A DNA stretch of 62,674 nucleotides from Zarea fungicola (lineage: Eukaryota > Ascomycota > Sordariomycetes > Hypocreales > Cordycipitaceae), in NCBI GenBank assembly GCA_900169235.1, contig FWCC01000107.1, positions 1-62,674 on the forward strand, written 5' to 3'. Under the pieces are notes generated by a model. That model saw nothing but the letters and a program-made list of their open reading frames with translations. It did no database searches and was not told the DNA's origin. Positions 53,008 to 62,674 of the stretch are shown one piece after another. Positions within the stretch are counted from its first letter, which is position 1. The number at the start of each line of letters is the position of its first letter. The position numbers and the translations under genes are program-made.

Positions 53008-53709
53008 GGTAACTGAAGCAGCGTGTGATCTTGCTTTCGTCTCACGCGGGGTACTCAATCGCTGGCTTGGGGCTGGAGGCTTGCTTTATTGCCGTTCTGG
53101 ACGGCAGCAGTGAGCCCATCTTAGCCAAGTATATTGCTCGTTATGGGGCGACTTGCCAATAATAATAATTAAGTTACGGGGCGTTGCTGTTCAGCTCGGC
53201 ACAGTGAAGTTATGACAGAACCAATTCCTCCACAACGCCTCCGGCGCTCGGAGGCAAAAGCCAAGCTCACCAATGGCACGTCCCAATTGCTCGGGATTCT
53301 CGGGGTTCAGAAGGTGAAAGCATTTTCCGAGGAGGGCCACATAGTGGGCACTAACTTGACTAGGTTAAGGTTATGGAACAGTTCTTAATTTTCTCGCTCC
53401 GACCCCAGACTGGTAAGCAGAAGTTATGGGGGAGGCGCTGGGGTAGTCCAGATCCATGTGGCAGGCGGAAAATACTAAGCAAGAGTAACTAAAGTCCGAA
53501 CTGGTCGGACAAATGAACCAATTTTGCCTCTCACGAGACAACCAGAGCGCCGGACGACAAGTAGATATTAAACTGCCACAACGCCGCTCACCCTTTACTT
53601 GATTTCGATTCTTTTTCCATCTGTCTTTTGAAATTGATTTACGCAGGGCCTCAGGTTCTCAGAACTCGACACCAGACAAGCCAGAGCAAATAAAACAAGA
53701 GTCGCGAAA
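53008..53709. promoter_or_regulatory. Divergent promoter region, ADP-ribosylglycohydrolase-like / sugar porter
   Basis: 0.7 kb between divergent start codons. Contains single matches to the CreA hexamer (GCGGGG at 53046-53051; CTGGGG near 53439), which alone are weak evidence. No coding content recognised. Confidence 0.4.
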
Positions 53710-55357
53710 ATGGCTGAAATGGCTCCTCGAAAGATCTCGCGGCTTGTCCCGCGCAACCAAAAGGTTCTGATCGCATGTCTCATCCTGGTATCTGTGGTGG
53801 ACTCTGTTGTAAGTTTGACCTCTTTTCTGCCGTTATTTTTTTTTTTATCTGAGCGAAATACTAAGAAAACAACCGCTGCTAGCTTGTTGGTTTCGACAGC
53901 TCCCTCATGGGCAGTCTCAACGTCATGCCAACGTACAGCGCCTACTTTACCCTCACAACAACCACAAAGTCACTCAACACGGCCATCTCCTATGTCGGTG
54001 GCGCGACCATGGCGCCTCTAGCCGGCTACCTGTCTGAGAAGCGCGGTCGAAGAGAATGCGTCATGTGGTCTGCACTCATCGCACTCATCGGCGGCGTTAT
54101 TCAAGGCTCTGCACAGAACATTGGCATGTTCATCGCTGGTCGCTTCATCGTTGGCGCAGGAATGGCGCTTGCGCAGACAGCGGCTCCGACTCTGGTTGCT
54201 GAGATTACACCTGTCAAGTATCGAGGTTTCGCGCTCGGCATGTACTACGCCTGCTGGAGCGTAGGCACCCTGATCGCGGCAGGTGTTTGCTACGGAGTGA
54301 GTACAGCATTTGCCCAAGCCATAAGAAAGAGAACATTAAAAAAGACCTCCGGGCTAACATTTCCCAACTATAGACTCAAAATATCAACTCTACCTTTGCC
54401 TGGCGCATCCCGAGTCTTCTTCAAGCCGCACCTAGCGTCGTTTGTTTCGTCATCTTGCTTTTTATTCCCGAGTCCCCCCGCTGGCTCATCAGCCACGACC
54501 GCCACGACGAGGCCATCGAGATTCTCACCATTGCCAACGGCGGCTCACAGGAGGAAGTTATGGTCCAGTACCGCGAAATCGCAGATACCATCGCCTTCGA
54601 AAAAACAAAGAGTCTTTCTGTTTTGCAAGCTGTCTCGCAAAAGGCTAACCGCAAGAGACTACTCATTGTGTCCACCTTTTCCATCATGGTCATGCTTCCG
54701 GGTACCAACATCATCACTTTCTACTTTGGCGACATGCTCGAAGGTGCGGGTATCAAGAATCCCAACACACAGCTCCAAATCAATGTCATTCTCGTTTCAT
54801 GGAGTCTGGTCATTGCCATCCTGTCGTCCTGGTTCACCGATGTCTTGGGCCGCAAAAAGCTGTGCGCGTCAAGTCTTTCGCTCCAAGCCATCTTCCTCAT
54901 GATCTTTGGAGGCCTGACGTCACTGTACGGAAATGGCAGCAATACCTCTGGCGTATACGGGACAATTGCCCTCATCTTCCTGTACAATGCTGCCTACAGC
55001 TGGGGCATCACACCACTCACAGTGTTGTACCCGCCCGAGGTCCTTTCTTATGACATCAGAGCTGCCGGCATGGGTATCTACACATTTACAACCAAGTGCT
55101 GTGGTCTGCTGGTATCCATGGCGGTTCCCTTTGGCCTTCAGGCAATTGGCTGGAAGTTTTACGTTGTCAATGCGTGCTTCGATGTTCTCATGGTAATATT
55201 TGTGATCTTTGTCTGGGTAGAGACCCGCGGATTGTCGCTCGAGGAAGTCGATGCTCTGTTTGACAAGGATAAGCGCGAGATTGTCGCCGAGCAAGTAAAG
55301 GCTGAGACTAAAGTGGAAATTTTCCATGCAGAGGTTGCACATAAGGGAGATGTCTGA
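53710..55357 (+). CDS. MFS sugar porter (hexose/oligosaccharide transporter)
   Basis: Proton-coupled sugar transporter of the SP family in the plasma membrane. Three exons: 53710-53808, 53883-54296, 54374-55357; introns 74 and 77 nt; 498 residues. Signatures in order: GFDSSLMGSLNV in helix 1, GRRE after helix 2 (the D/R-x-GRR loop), GRFIVGAGMALAQTAAPTLVAEITPVKYRG (helix 4-5 porter motif; AEI.P...RG), PESPRWL at the central loop, GRKK in the second half, and VETRGLSLEEVD replacing the usual PETKG. Introns fall in helix 1 and before TQNINSTFAWR, which is conserved in fungal lactose/rhamnose/cellobiose-type porters. It converges with the GH78 gene and diverges from the ADP-ribosylglycohydrolase-like gene, so it is likely the importer of the same glycoside. 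Confidence 0.92.
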
Positions 55358-55676
55358 TCTGTTTTGTACTTTTTCTAATTTTATGAAGATTTAAGCCTGA
55401 GAGTGTTATGTAGCGTGCTGAAATGTTCTGAATGAAAGGCTCCTTCAAACAAATTTTTATCTCTCTGTTACCAGCCATGTCACGGCTCAACCAAAGTGGT
55501 CTTCATGGTGTTTTGTGATGAGTAAACTTGTTGTTAACATCTACCCTCTATATTTCTTACTGCGTACAAAATTTCATATCCCGGGCGAGTTACCTGGTAC
55601 TTGACGTGGCTTGGCCTTCCTTCGGGTTTGGCGCTTTTCCTTCATTTTTGCTGGAGGTTTAAACTACTGAAATGGT
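55358..55676. other. Spacer between convergent genes
   Basis: 3' flanks of the porter and rhamnosidase genes; nothing else recognised. Confidence 0.65.
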
Positions 55677-58472
55677 CTAGAATTCCGCCCGGCCCCATGG
55701 TGGCAATAGCGCTTTCGGCGGCCAGTTCGTCTGTACAAAACGGCATTCTAAAACATGCAGACCTGACCCAACTCTTTGTTCTCGCCCCCCTATTTGGCTG
55801 TTGCTGTGGACGTTCGATTCCAGTGGCATGATGATCACAGCACTAGAATTGGGTGGAACTCGAAGCGTCAAGCGGAAATCCTCCCCGTCCAGTGTCCACC
55901 TGAGCTCAATACGTCCGTACCTAGACTCAAAGACCGCTTCAGCCCACATGATTTCTCGATTGGGCCGTGGTCGCACTCTAAATAGTTTCCAACCCGGATC
56001 AATTGCCTCAAGACCACCTACATCTGCGTGTAACCAGTGAGCTATACTCCCCAGTGCGTGGTGGTTGAAGCTTGTCATTGAACCAGGGTTGATACTTCCG
56101 TCAGAGAGCATGCTGTCCCAGCGTTCCCAAGACGTAGTAGCACCCATCGTAACTGGGTATAAATATGAGGGACATTTCTTTTGGAAAAGCATCGCGTAAC
56201 TTAATTCCGAGTTGCCGGTTTTTGTTAGAGCCCGCGACAGGTACGCCGAACCTACAAAGCCGGTCGTGATTTTGAAGTCATTGAGGCGAACCACCCTGCT
56301 CAAACGAGACGCTGCCTGCTCATTCAGAGGCTTGTCCTTATTAGAGTCAGAAATAAGATCAAATGACAATGCAAGGGATAGAGCTGTCGCTGTATCAGAG
56401 AGCACATAGCCGGATGGTGTAAGATACTTCTTACGCCATGCACCCGCAAGCTGCAGAGCGGTCTCATTGAACTGGGCAGACTCTTTCGATCTGTCCAACA
56501 GACAAGCAATCTTTGCGATGATTCGGGTCGATTGAATGAGGAAACAGTCAGCGATAAATGTCCCATCAGTAGTCCCTCGTCCGGAATCGTTTTGCGGCGC
56601 GCGAGGATCCAGCCAGTCGCCAAACTGCCACTGCTCAGGGTCCCAGAGACCATCCTGGCCACGGACCACCCCATTCCGCAGATACTGCACCATACTGTCA
56701 TATTGCCTACTGAGGAATTCCAAATCACCAAAAGTGTAATACAGCTGCCAGGGAACCATGATAGCGGCATCTCCCCAAACAGCATTAGGCATGGGATCCC
56801 AGCCATGGCTGCCCTTGTCGTCGTCTTTTCTAAGTAAATTGTTTGGGATGAACAATGGTACGACTCCTTTTCGCCAGTGCGGACTCTCCTCTATCTGATC
56901 AAGGTATAAATCATCAAGCCAGTGTCTCAGGATGCCAGATGTATCGTACAGAAAGTTGGCAGTCGGCGCGAAAATATTCAAGTCACCCGTCCAGCCCATG
57001 CGCTCGTCTCTGGAAGGACACTCAATTGGTACACTCAGAAAATTGCTCTTCATACCCCACAGAGAATTTTCATGAAGACGATTGACGTCAGAGTTGGAAC
57101 ATGAGAACCAGCCCGTACGTACCATATCGGTATGTAGAACCTCACCTACAATGCTCGATTGGGTGAGGGGGCAGTCCTCGTCGTCTGGGCTCCAGCCTGT
57201 GACCTCGACATACCTGAACCCATGGAATGTGTACTTTGGATGCCAGTTGACAATTTCATTCCCATCAGATATTATAGTGTCCCTGGCCTGTACTGTTCGC
57301 AGCGGACGATATACTAGTTCGCCATCCTGAATTACTTCTGCGTGACGAAGTGTGATGGAGGAACCGCACGGTTTCTGGACCCGGCGAACACATACGCGAC
57401 CGGCGAAATTTTGTCCAAAATCGACAATGACGCTGCGTCCAGAACGAGACTTGAAAATGTCTTTTGGTTCGATCCGGTCCACTACTCTGACAGGAGCAGC
57501 TTCCGGAGAGATGAGTCTGCTCACGGGTATGGGCGATTCCTGGACGGAGAACTGTACCGAATGATCGTCGGGATTCGCATTGGTGCTTAGACGTTGATCA
57601 TATGTTTCACCATCATATATCTCGCTGGTCACCAGTGCAGTCATCGAGGAACTCCAACTCTCATCGGTGGTGATTTTGAATGGGGCCATCGTGTCTTCGA
57701 AATGAATCTCAAGTTGGGCTAGGACACCAAGTTTTTGGCCGTAGATAAATCTTTTCCTTGCCCAGGTCCAAGCTGAGGCAAACCAGCCGGCGGCTACTTC
57801 GACCTCGATTTTGTTTGGGCCAGAAGATGTTACAAGATGTGTGACATCATAAATTTGGTAATGAAGTCTTTTGTGGAAGCTTTGGAAGCCCGGGCTCAAA
57901 ACATGATCGCCTATCTCGGTCCCATTCATTCGCGCATTGTAAACGCCATGACTTGTAATATACAGTCGCGCACTGTGAACAGCTCCCCGGTTTAAGGGCA
58001 GGCAAAAGCTCTTGTGGAAGCACAACGGGCGCGCCGAGCCATCGGCGCTCAACGGCCACGCTTCTGAGATGGTTATCATTCGTGCAGTCCAGTCGCTGTT
58101 TGCCAGCAGCGCAATTTCCAGTTGGCTCGGTGAAGACCATTCTGTTTTTGACTCCTCTTCATGTCCATTTGGAAGAGCGTAACGGCCGTGACACCGAACA
58201 CGCACAATCCGACACGCCCGTGAGGCAAGCGATTCAGGACTTGGCCACGGCACCAAAACTGAGTCGTTACCCAGTACCTTGAAGATTCGGCTGTCTTCGC
58301 CATCTTTGGTAGAAATCTCAATTTCGTATGCAGTCTGCGCCCAATTCCGAATTCGCTCATTTACACACGAGAAGCGCCATGAAATTCTTGGACGTGCGCA
58401 CTGAACACCGAATCCGTCATGGTGTTGTTCAAAGGTGGGTGGCTGAACAGTAACGGCAGTGAGGCCCGACAT
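55677..58472 (-). CDS. Alpha-L-rhamnosidase, GH78, predicted intracellular
   Basis: Hydrolyses terminal alpha-L-rhamnose from flavonoid glycosides, saponins or pectin fragments with inversion. Single exon, 931 residues, usual GH78 length; ATG at 58472 (MSGLTAVTVQPPTFEQ) chosen since the longer frame starts at TTG. The order is N-terminal beta domain (CARPRISWRFSC), the carbohydrate-binding domain with SHGVYNARMNGTEIGDHVLSPGF, the RYVEVTGW block, then the (alpha/alpha)6 barrel with ECPSRDERMGWTGD (general acid region), QFGDWLDP, and GATTSWERWDS (catalytic-base region), and the C-terminal beta domain. No signal peptide, in contrast with secreted fungal GH78 enzymes, so substrate must be imported. 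The adjacent sugar porter fits this. Confidence 0.92.
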   Translation of the reverse strand: MSGLTAVTVQPPTFEQHHDGFGVQCARPRISWRFSCVNERIRNWAQTAYEIEISTKDGEDSRIFKVLGNDSVLVPWPSPESLASRACRIVRVRCHGRYALPNGHEEESKTEWSSPSQLEIALLANSDWTARMITISEAWPLSADGSARPLCFHKSFCLPLNRGAVHSARLYITSHGVYNARMNGTEIGDHVLSPGFQSFHKRLHYQIYDVTHLVTSSGPNKIEVEVAAGWFASAWTWARKRFIYGQKLGVLAQLEIHFEDTMAPFKITTDESWSSSMTALVTSEIYDGETYDQRLSTNANPDDHSVQFSVQESPIPVSRLISPEAAPVRVVDRIEPKDIFKSRSGRSVIVDFGQNFAGRVCVRRVQKPCGSSITLRHAEVIQDGELVYRPLRTVQARDTIISDGNEIVNWHPKYTFHGFRYVEVTGWSPDDEDCPLTQSSIVGEVLHTDMVRTGWFSCSNSDVNRLHENSLWGMKSNFLSVPIECPSRDERMGWTGDLNIFAPTANFLYDTSGILRHWLDDLYLDQIEESPHWRKGVVPLFIPNNLLRKDDDKGSHGWDPMPNAVWGDAAIMVPWQLYYTFGDLEFLSRQYDSMVQYLRNGVVRGQDGLWDPEQWQFGDWLDPRAPQNDSGRGTTDGTFIADCFLIQSTRIIAKIACLLDRSKESAQFNETALQLAGAWRKKYLTPSGYVLSDTATALSLALSFDLISDSNKDKPLNEQAASRLSRVVRLNDFKITTGFVGSAYLSRALTKTGNSELSYAMLFQKKCPSYLYPVTMGATTSWERWDSMLSDGSINPGSMTSFNHHALGSIAHWLHADVGGLEAIDPGWKLFRVRPRPNREIMWAEAVFESRYGRIELRWTLDGEDFRLTLRVPPNSSAVIIMPLESNVHSNSQIGGREQRVGSGLHVLECRFVQTNWPPKALLPPWGRAEF

Positions 58473-59611
58473 TCTGTTGGTAGTCACCAATAGATTGAAA
58501 TTGGAGGAGTTGCAGCCACTGAAACAGGGTCAAGTTGAGAGTGGTCACAGTTAATTGCCAAAGTTGAAGTGGCTCTCAATCTGTGTAGTATTGGTCCACT
58601 AAGCATCGCAAGCCGCTCGGCATCCCGGCTTTTGACCTAGTATCCCGACCTCCGACCAAACTAGTGAGGCTGATCCCTGACGCCACCCACGGTTGAGCAC
58701 GAGGGCGACAAGGAATCTCGGCAGATGCAAAACAACTCTACGCCTAGCGTCGGCCATTACAGTGAGGATATGTTCCATTCCCGGCCGCAAGGGTCAAGTC
58801 TATCATTTGCTGTAGCTGTCATATCTGGAATTTTTGGTCGAGATCTCCAGGCGCGCTACTATAACAGTCCTCAAGTATCCCAAGAAACGGGTCTTGCTTC
58901 CTTCGCAGGCGGGCAGCACAACTGCTACCTGAGCACTTCGTCAGACTTATAGTGCACAAATAGTATAAATAACTATTACGATCTTAACCTCCAGTTTTTT
59001 TTTTTTTTTTAAAAAAAAGAAATAAACTGTTTAATCAAGGTTTACTTACATAGAGTAGCTATAACAATCCCTCGCTTAGTGCTGTCGTGAACTCGTCAGA
59101 AGTGCTTGGCAATGGCCAAAAGGCGACATTAGTCCAGGATCCAAAAACAGAGAGAAGCATCTAAATATTTAATATTTATATCGAACTAGGAACCGATACT
59201 CTCTCCACACTGTCAGATGACCTAGGCAAACTTGACTCCCACGCCGAAATCATTGTCAAGGGCTTTACACCACCCACTTTGGTCACATGGCACGTAATCC
59301 TTTGTAAGATCGATAAAGGCTTAGACTGCGACTTGGGCTATCTCCTAATTAGCCTATTAATTAATTAGGAGTGGAAAGACTTAATCTCAATCAGAAAACG
59401 TTAATAAGTAAAAACTAATGTTACAATGTCGCGGTTGACGGTCTAGGAACGGCTTCCCCAATGCTAACTGCTAGAATACTGCGGAATTCTGCAATAAAAA
59501 CAACATTGATAATTCTCCTCTATTATTGAGGCATTAAATACTAGCATCAATCCATCCACACCGTAGTCTAATGGATGTTGTCTGGCCAATCTCACCAAAA
59601 ACTCCACTGAA
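58473..59611. other. AT-rich intergenic region
   Basis: Promoter side of the GH78 gene, then AT-rich DNA with a T17-A8 run near 58996-59020 and a perfect inverted repeat at 59342-59371. An ORF at 58725-58952 has no recognisable content. Confidence 0.6.
59342..59371. repeat. Perfect inverted repeat, 10-bp arms
   Basis: Left arm CTCCTAATTA (59342-59351), 10-nt loop, right arm TAATTAGGAG (59362-59371). Would form a hairpin; it may be a terminal remnant of a mobile element or chance in AT-rich DNA. Confidence 0.7.
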
Positions 59612-60955
59612 ATGGGCTGGAACCTATTTCAACAGTGGACGGATGCTACATTTTTGGCTCCTTTGGCCGGCTACTTGCATCCTCCTTTATATGAGTATGC
59701 GCGTTCTAGCGTTGGTTATAATCAGCCACAAATTCACAAAATTGTACATCTCTTCAACACTTTCTTCCCAACAAACATGCAGCGTCGAGCTTTCGCGAGC
59801 AGGACGATATTTCGTTTCGAAGCAGAACCAAGGTTTCCTGAAATAGCACAAAACACATCAGCTTTACCCCGCACGTCAACGACACCGTCACCATCACCAT
59901 CATCAATATTGTCAGCCAAGGAATCGCCAACAAGCAACAGCAGCAGTAGCATTTTTTTTCGACGTTTGCCTCTCGAGATCCAACAGAGCATCCTCACCTT
60001 TGCGTTTGGGAATCGAATCATTCACCTTGAGCTCAATGCAGAGGACAGCCAATGGCGTTTACGAGGCTTCGTTTGTGCCAGAAGCCCTACCCTAGCAACA
60101 GAACATCAAGGCGTTGCGGCTGTGAATGATTTGTGCCTTCACCACCTAGCACTTATACAGAGTGCCGCGAAGCCGCCGTCCAATTTTCAAGACCCAGAAA
60201 AAGGCTACCAGATAGGAGCGATGGGGTGGTTGCTATCTAGCAAACAAGCGTAAGTAGTCGCCCTGACAACTTAAGTCGACGTGCCAACTGATTATGTTTT
60301 CGCCTCCGCCAGATACATGTCTGGTATCCGTATTCTGTATTCCAAAAACAGTTTCCACATTGCCGACAAAGACTTGAGCTCAAGATTGGCCCTGTTCCTT
60401 CCGTCATACGGCTTACAGCACATTACAAAGATGGAGATAAGTTTGATCCTCGACTGGATGAAGCCACCGGAGCATTCAGACTACCACAAACATCTGGAAC
60501 TGCTACCAACCACCCTGTCACATCTACAAGACCTACATGTCTAGTTCAAATGCCAACTTCTGACCCCAGTTTGGCTAGCCCAACAGCCTGACAAAAGAGA
60601 AGCAATCGAAAATGTTATCTTGCTGCCCCTCGATGCCATGGTTAGCAAGCTAAGATCCACTTGTCGGGTAACCGTAGCGTTTCCGAAGGCACTTTGGATC
60701 CCGATGATGGCTAGAGCTAGGACGACAAGATCAAATCCAAACGACTTGATTTATGAGCGGGCACCGAGGCCACCAGCTCGTCCTCGTGGTTATGGCGACC
60801 GATTCTGGCGTTCAATCCCCGCCACAACCGATGCCGAAGACCAGATAGAAGGCAAGGCGAGAGACGAAATAAGTGAGGCGAATTCCGCTGGGTATTGGTT
60901 GGAGAGTGGATATGGAGGCTTCCTACCAAAAGTTGTTTCTTGTTTCACAAGATAG
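59612..60955 (+). CDS. DUF7730-type protein; in-frame TAG or 48-nt intron
   Basis: Fungal family of unknown role. Exons: 59612-60249 and 60313 onward; the first intron is 63 nt and restores SSKQAYMSGIRILYSKNSFHI, the conserved core. IFFRRLPLEIQQSILTFAF is the F-box-like start motif. A TAG at 60542-60544 ends the second exon after LSHLQDLHV, giving 289 residues. Yet the same frame continues past the TAG with family-like content (DKREAIENVILLPLDAMVSKL, RFWRSIPATTD, GYWLESGYGG) to a stop at 60953-60955. Either a 48-nt intron (60539-60586, GTCTAG..CAACAG, in phase) removes the TAG, giving 410 residues, or the gene is broken by a C-to-T nonsense change. The weak donor favours the second slightly. 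Confidence 0.6.
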
Positions 60956-61106
60956 CAAGTTACAGGTTTATAGGAATGCAAGTTGATGCACATTCTTGTT
61001 TATTATTTATAGTCATCTTAATTACGAAGCTTTTTTTATACGCAATAGATATTTAAAATATTGGCCAAGTTTAATCTACTTTAATTACTTAATGACCAAC
61101 TGACCA
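60956..61106. other. AT-rich spacer
   Basis: Short 3' spacer between convergent genes; nothing recognised. Confidence 0.6.
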
Positions 61107-62087
61107 TCAATTCTTGACTCCAACGCAAACGTTGACATCAGGTGTGAGCTTGCATGATCCTCCATCGTTAACAGCCGGGTTCCACTTGAGAAAGTCCTCC
61201 AGGATGATGTTGGAGGCACTGGTGATTTGGCGACAAGTATCGCTATTGCCTACGAGCCAGTACTCGTTGCAGCTGGAAGGGATACCACTCTGCTGCGGGG
61301 ATGCGGTAAAGGTCGAGTTGATGCTAGGTGGCACTGAAGGAGTCCAGGCCGTAGGAGATGGGACGATTGTATTGGGCGTGTTGTACCAGTCAAAAGAAGA
61401 GGAGGTGGTGGACTTGATGGCGATGCACACGTAATAGCCAATGAAGAGAGCAGAACAGTCGCTCTGGAGGGCAGGGTTCCAGGTCAGTCTATTCATTGCA
61501 ACCATATATTAGCAGCGTTTCAGAAACTATTTTTGCGTGAGACCCTACAATTGCCTCATGTTGAGAGTGTTGCCATAACGATTGACAATTCTTTGGCAAG
61601 TATCTCCAGGAACGACAAAGTGCCAATCGGTGCAGCTGTCTGGCTCGCCAGCCTGCGTCTTGGTAGGAGGCCAGTCAGTTGGGCTGGTGGGCGTAGTGAT
61701 GTTCCTCGAGGTGATGGGAAATCTCGTCGAGTAGGGCTTGCCGTCGCTCGCATCCGATGTTGTCGAAACCCCCTTGGTCGAAGTCGAGCTCGAAACCTGG
61801 TTGGTGGACGTGGTCTGGACGGGCTTGCCAATCCACACACAGTACGACTCGCCGACCCAAAAGTTGGTGATGCAGTCGCGCGATACGGCCGGGTTCCAGT
61901 TGAAGAACTGGTCGGCGGTGATGTTGAACTTTTCCTGGACGCTGGGGCAAGTATCGCCTTCCTTGACCGTATACCACGAGACGCAGTTGGGAGCTGTGCC
62001 CGTCATGGTAGGGCCGCTGGGCGACGTTTCCTGCGCAACCACGGCAGCAAATGAAGCTGCCGTTGCGGCAACAATGGTTAACCTCAT
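61107..62087 (-). CDS. Secreted LysM protein with three LysM domains
   Basis: Extracellular chitin/GlcNAc-oligomer-binding protein of the LysM-effector type, which can shield hyphae from chitinases or hide chitin fragments from host receptors. Two exons on the minus strand: 62087-61549 and 61488-61107, intron 60 nt; 306 residues. Signal peptide MRLTIVAATAASFAAVVAQ. Three Cys-framed LysM units: CVSWYTVKEGDTCPSV..FNWNPAV; CTDWHFVVPGDTCQRI..LTWNPAL (split by the intron); CNEYWLVGNSDTCRQI..LKWNPAV. Linkers are Ser/Thr/Pro-rich, so likely O-glycosylated. There is no catalytic domain. The third unit lacks the usual V-x-x-GDT (GNSDT), so its binding may be weaker. Saprotrophic and pathogenic fungi both carry such genes. 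Confidence 0.9.
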
Positions 62088-62674
62088 TGCAATGCTTCAA
62101 TCTGTTGATTTGTTATTTGGTATGTGGTGATGATTTAAGGTGAGATAGTTGACCAAGACAAAATGGAAACCAACCAGGGTCTCTCTTTGCCGTCTTACAT
62201 GGATTCTAGAGACCGGAAATCGAAACCAAGTGTTGCCTGGGGCGTAAATTGACACAACAACGGGGTCGGCTTGGCCGGAGCGTGCGCTTTTGCAGGTAAA
62301 CCACAAAACTACCAGTCGTAAATCAAGCAGCTTGCCCAGGGCCACATCGTAGCTCTGTTTTCTAGCCAATCAATAACGTCGGATATATGCGATATTCCCG
62401 CTGGCTTCTCAAGCGGGTTGAGCCGAGGATTGAGTTTCGGCCCGTTGTCATTCGTAAGTAGCCCTAACCCTGGGATGCCATCAATACCATGTATGGCGAA
62501 AAGCGTCGCCTGGCCAGGATCCAGGACAGGTGGGCAGGTACAATGCTAATTTATCCACTATATACGCTAATAAGATGCACCTAGCCACCGCTCTCAAGAT
62601 CAGAGTCTTTGTCACGCAGAACAGGAATTACACATAGATATGAAGTAGTTAATTGGCCAAGAAAAGGAGGTATG
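62088..62674. other. LysM gene promoter and window end
   Basis: Upstream region of the LysM gene; no coding content recognised to the window edge. Confidence 0.6.

Overview
The window is chromosomal DNA of a filamentous ascomycete (Pezizomycotina; a sordariomycete, perhaps Hypocreales, is my best guess from gene types only). Reasons: short introns (48-95 nt) with GTRNGT donors and CTAA(C/T) branch sites, single-gene transcription units on both strands separated by 0.3-3 kb, two Zn2Cys6 regulators, and fungal-only families (DUF7025/AAA+, DUF7730, 2EXR, LysM effector, GH79, GH78, MFS porters, Rit1). All exon joins given here were derived by hand from splice signals, reading phase and family motifs. 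I saw no rRNA, tRNA, CRISPR array or intact transposon.

1-20 kb: ubiquitin-conjugating E2 of the Cdc34 type; a 900-residue UBA/UIM protein with a USP-like but apparently Cys-less segment; a DUF7025-AAA+ ATPase; a monoglyceride-lipase-like hydrolase; a 2EXR protein; a Sis1-type DnaJ co-chaperone with a GC-AG intron; and a secreted GH79 glycosidase.

20-36 kb: a gene-sparse stretch with cell-surface, stress and membrane proteins: an Ala/Gly repeat secreted protein, a His-rich protein of a predicted-allergen family, a sterol-desaturase/fatty-acid-hydroxylase-like enzyme, a type II membrane probable glycosyltransferase, a small double-psi beta-barrel secreted protein, a Zn2Cys6 factor, and a SnoaL-like protein with a C-terminal membrane anchor. 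From 33.3 to 36.9 kb the DNA is AT-rich and holds small Cys-rich ORFs, a gene relic, and one of two copies of a diverged dispersed repeat (the other is at 28.5 kb).

36.9-58.5 kb: the most interesting part, rich in catabolic genes: HAD phosphatase, Rit1 (housekeeping), a divergent pair of Gfo/Idh/MocA oxidoreductase and DHDPS-family aldolase with paired CreA-like motifs between them, an arylsulfotransferase-like protein ending in a CaaX box, an anion:cation symporter, a large Zn2Cys6 activator, an ADP-ribosylglycohydrolase-family protein with a long beta-rich tail, a sugar porter, and a leaderless (cytosolic) GH78 alpha-L-rhamnosidase. I infer an uptake-then-hydrolyse module for rhamnosylated compounds (sugar porter + intracellular GH78), probably under the neighbouring regulator, with the ADP-ribosylglycohydrolase-like enzyme as an unexplained partner.

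58.5-62.7 kb: AT-rich spacer, a DUF7730 gene with an in-frame TAG or a 48-nt intron, and a secreted three-LysM effector-type protein.
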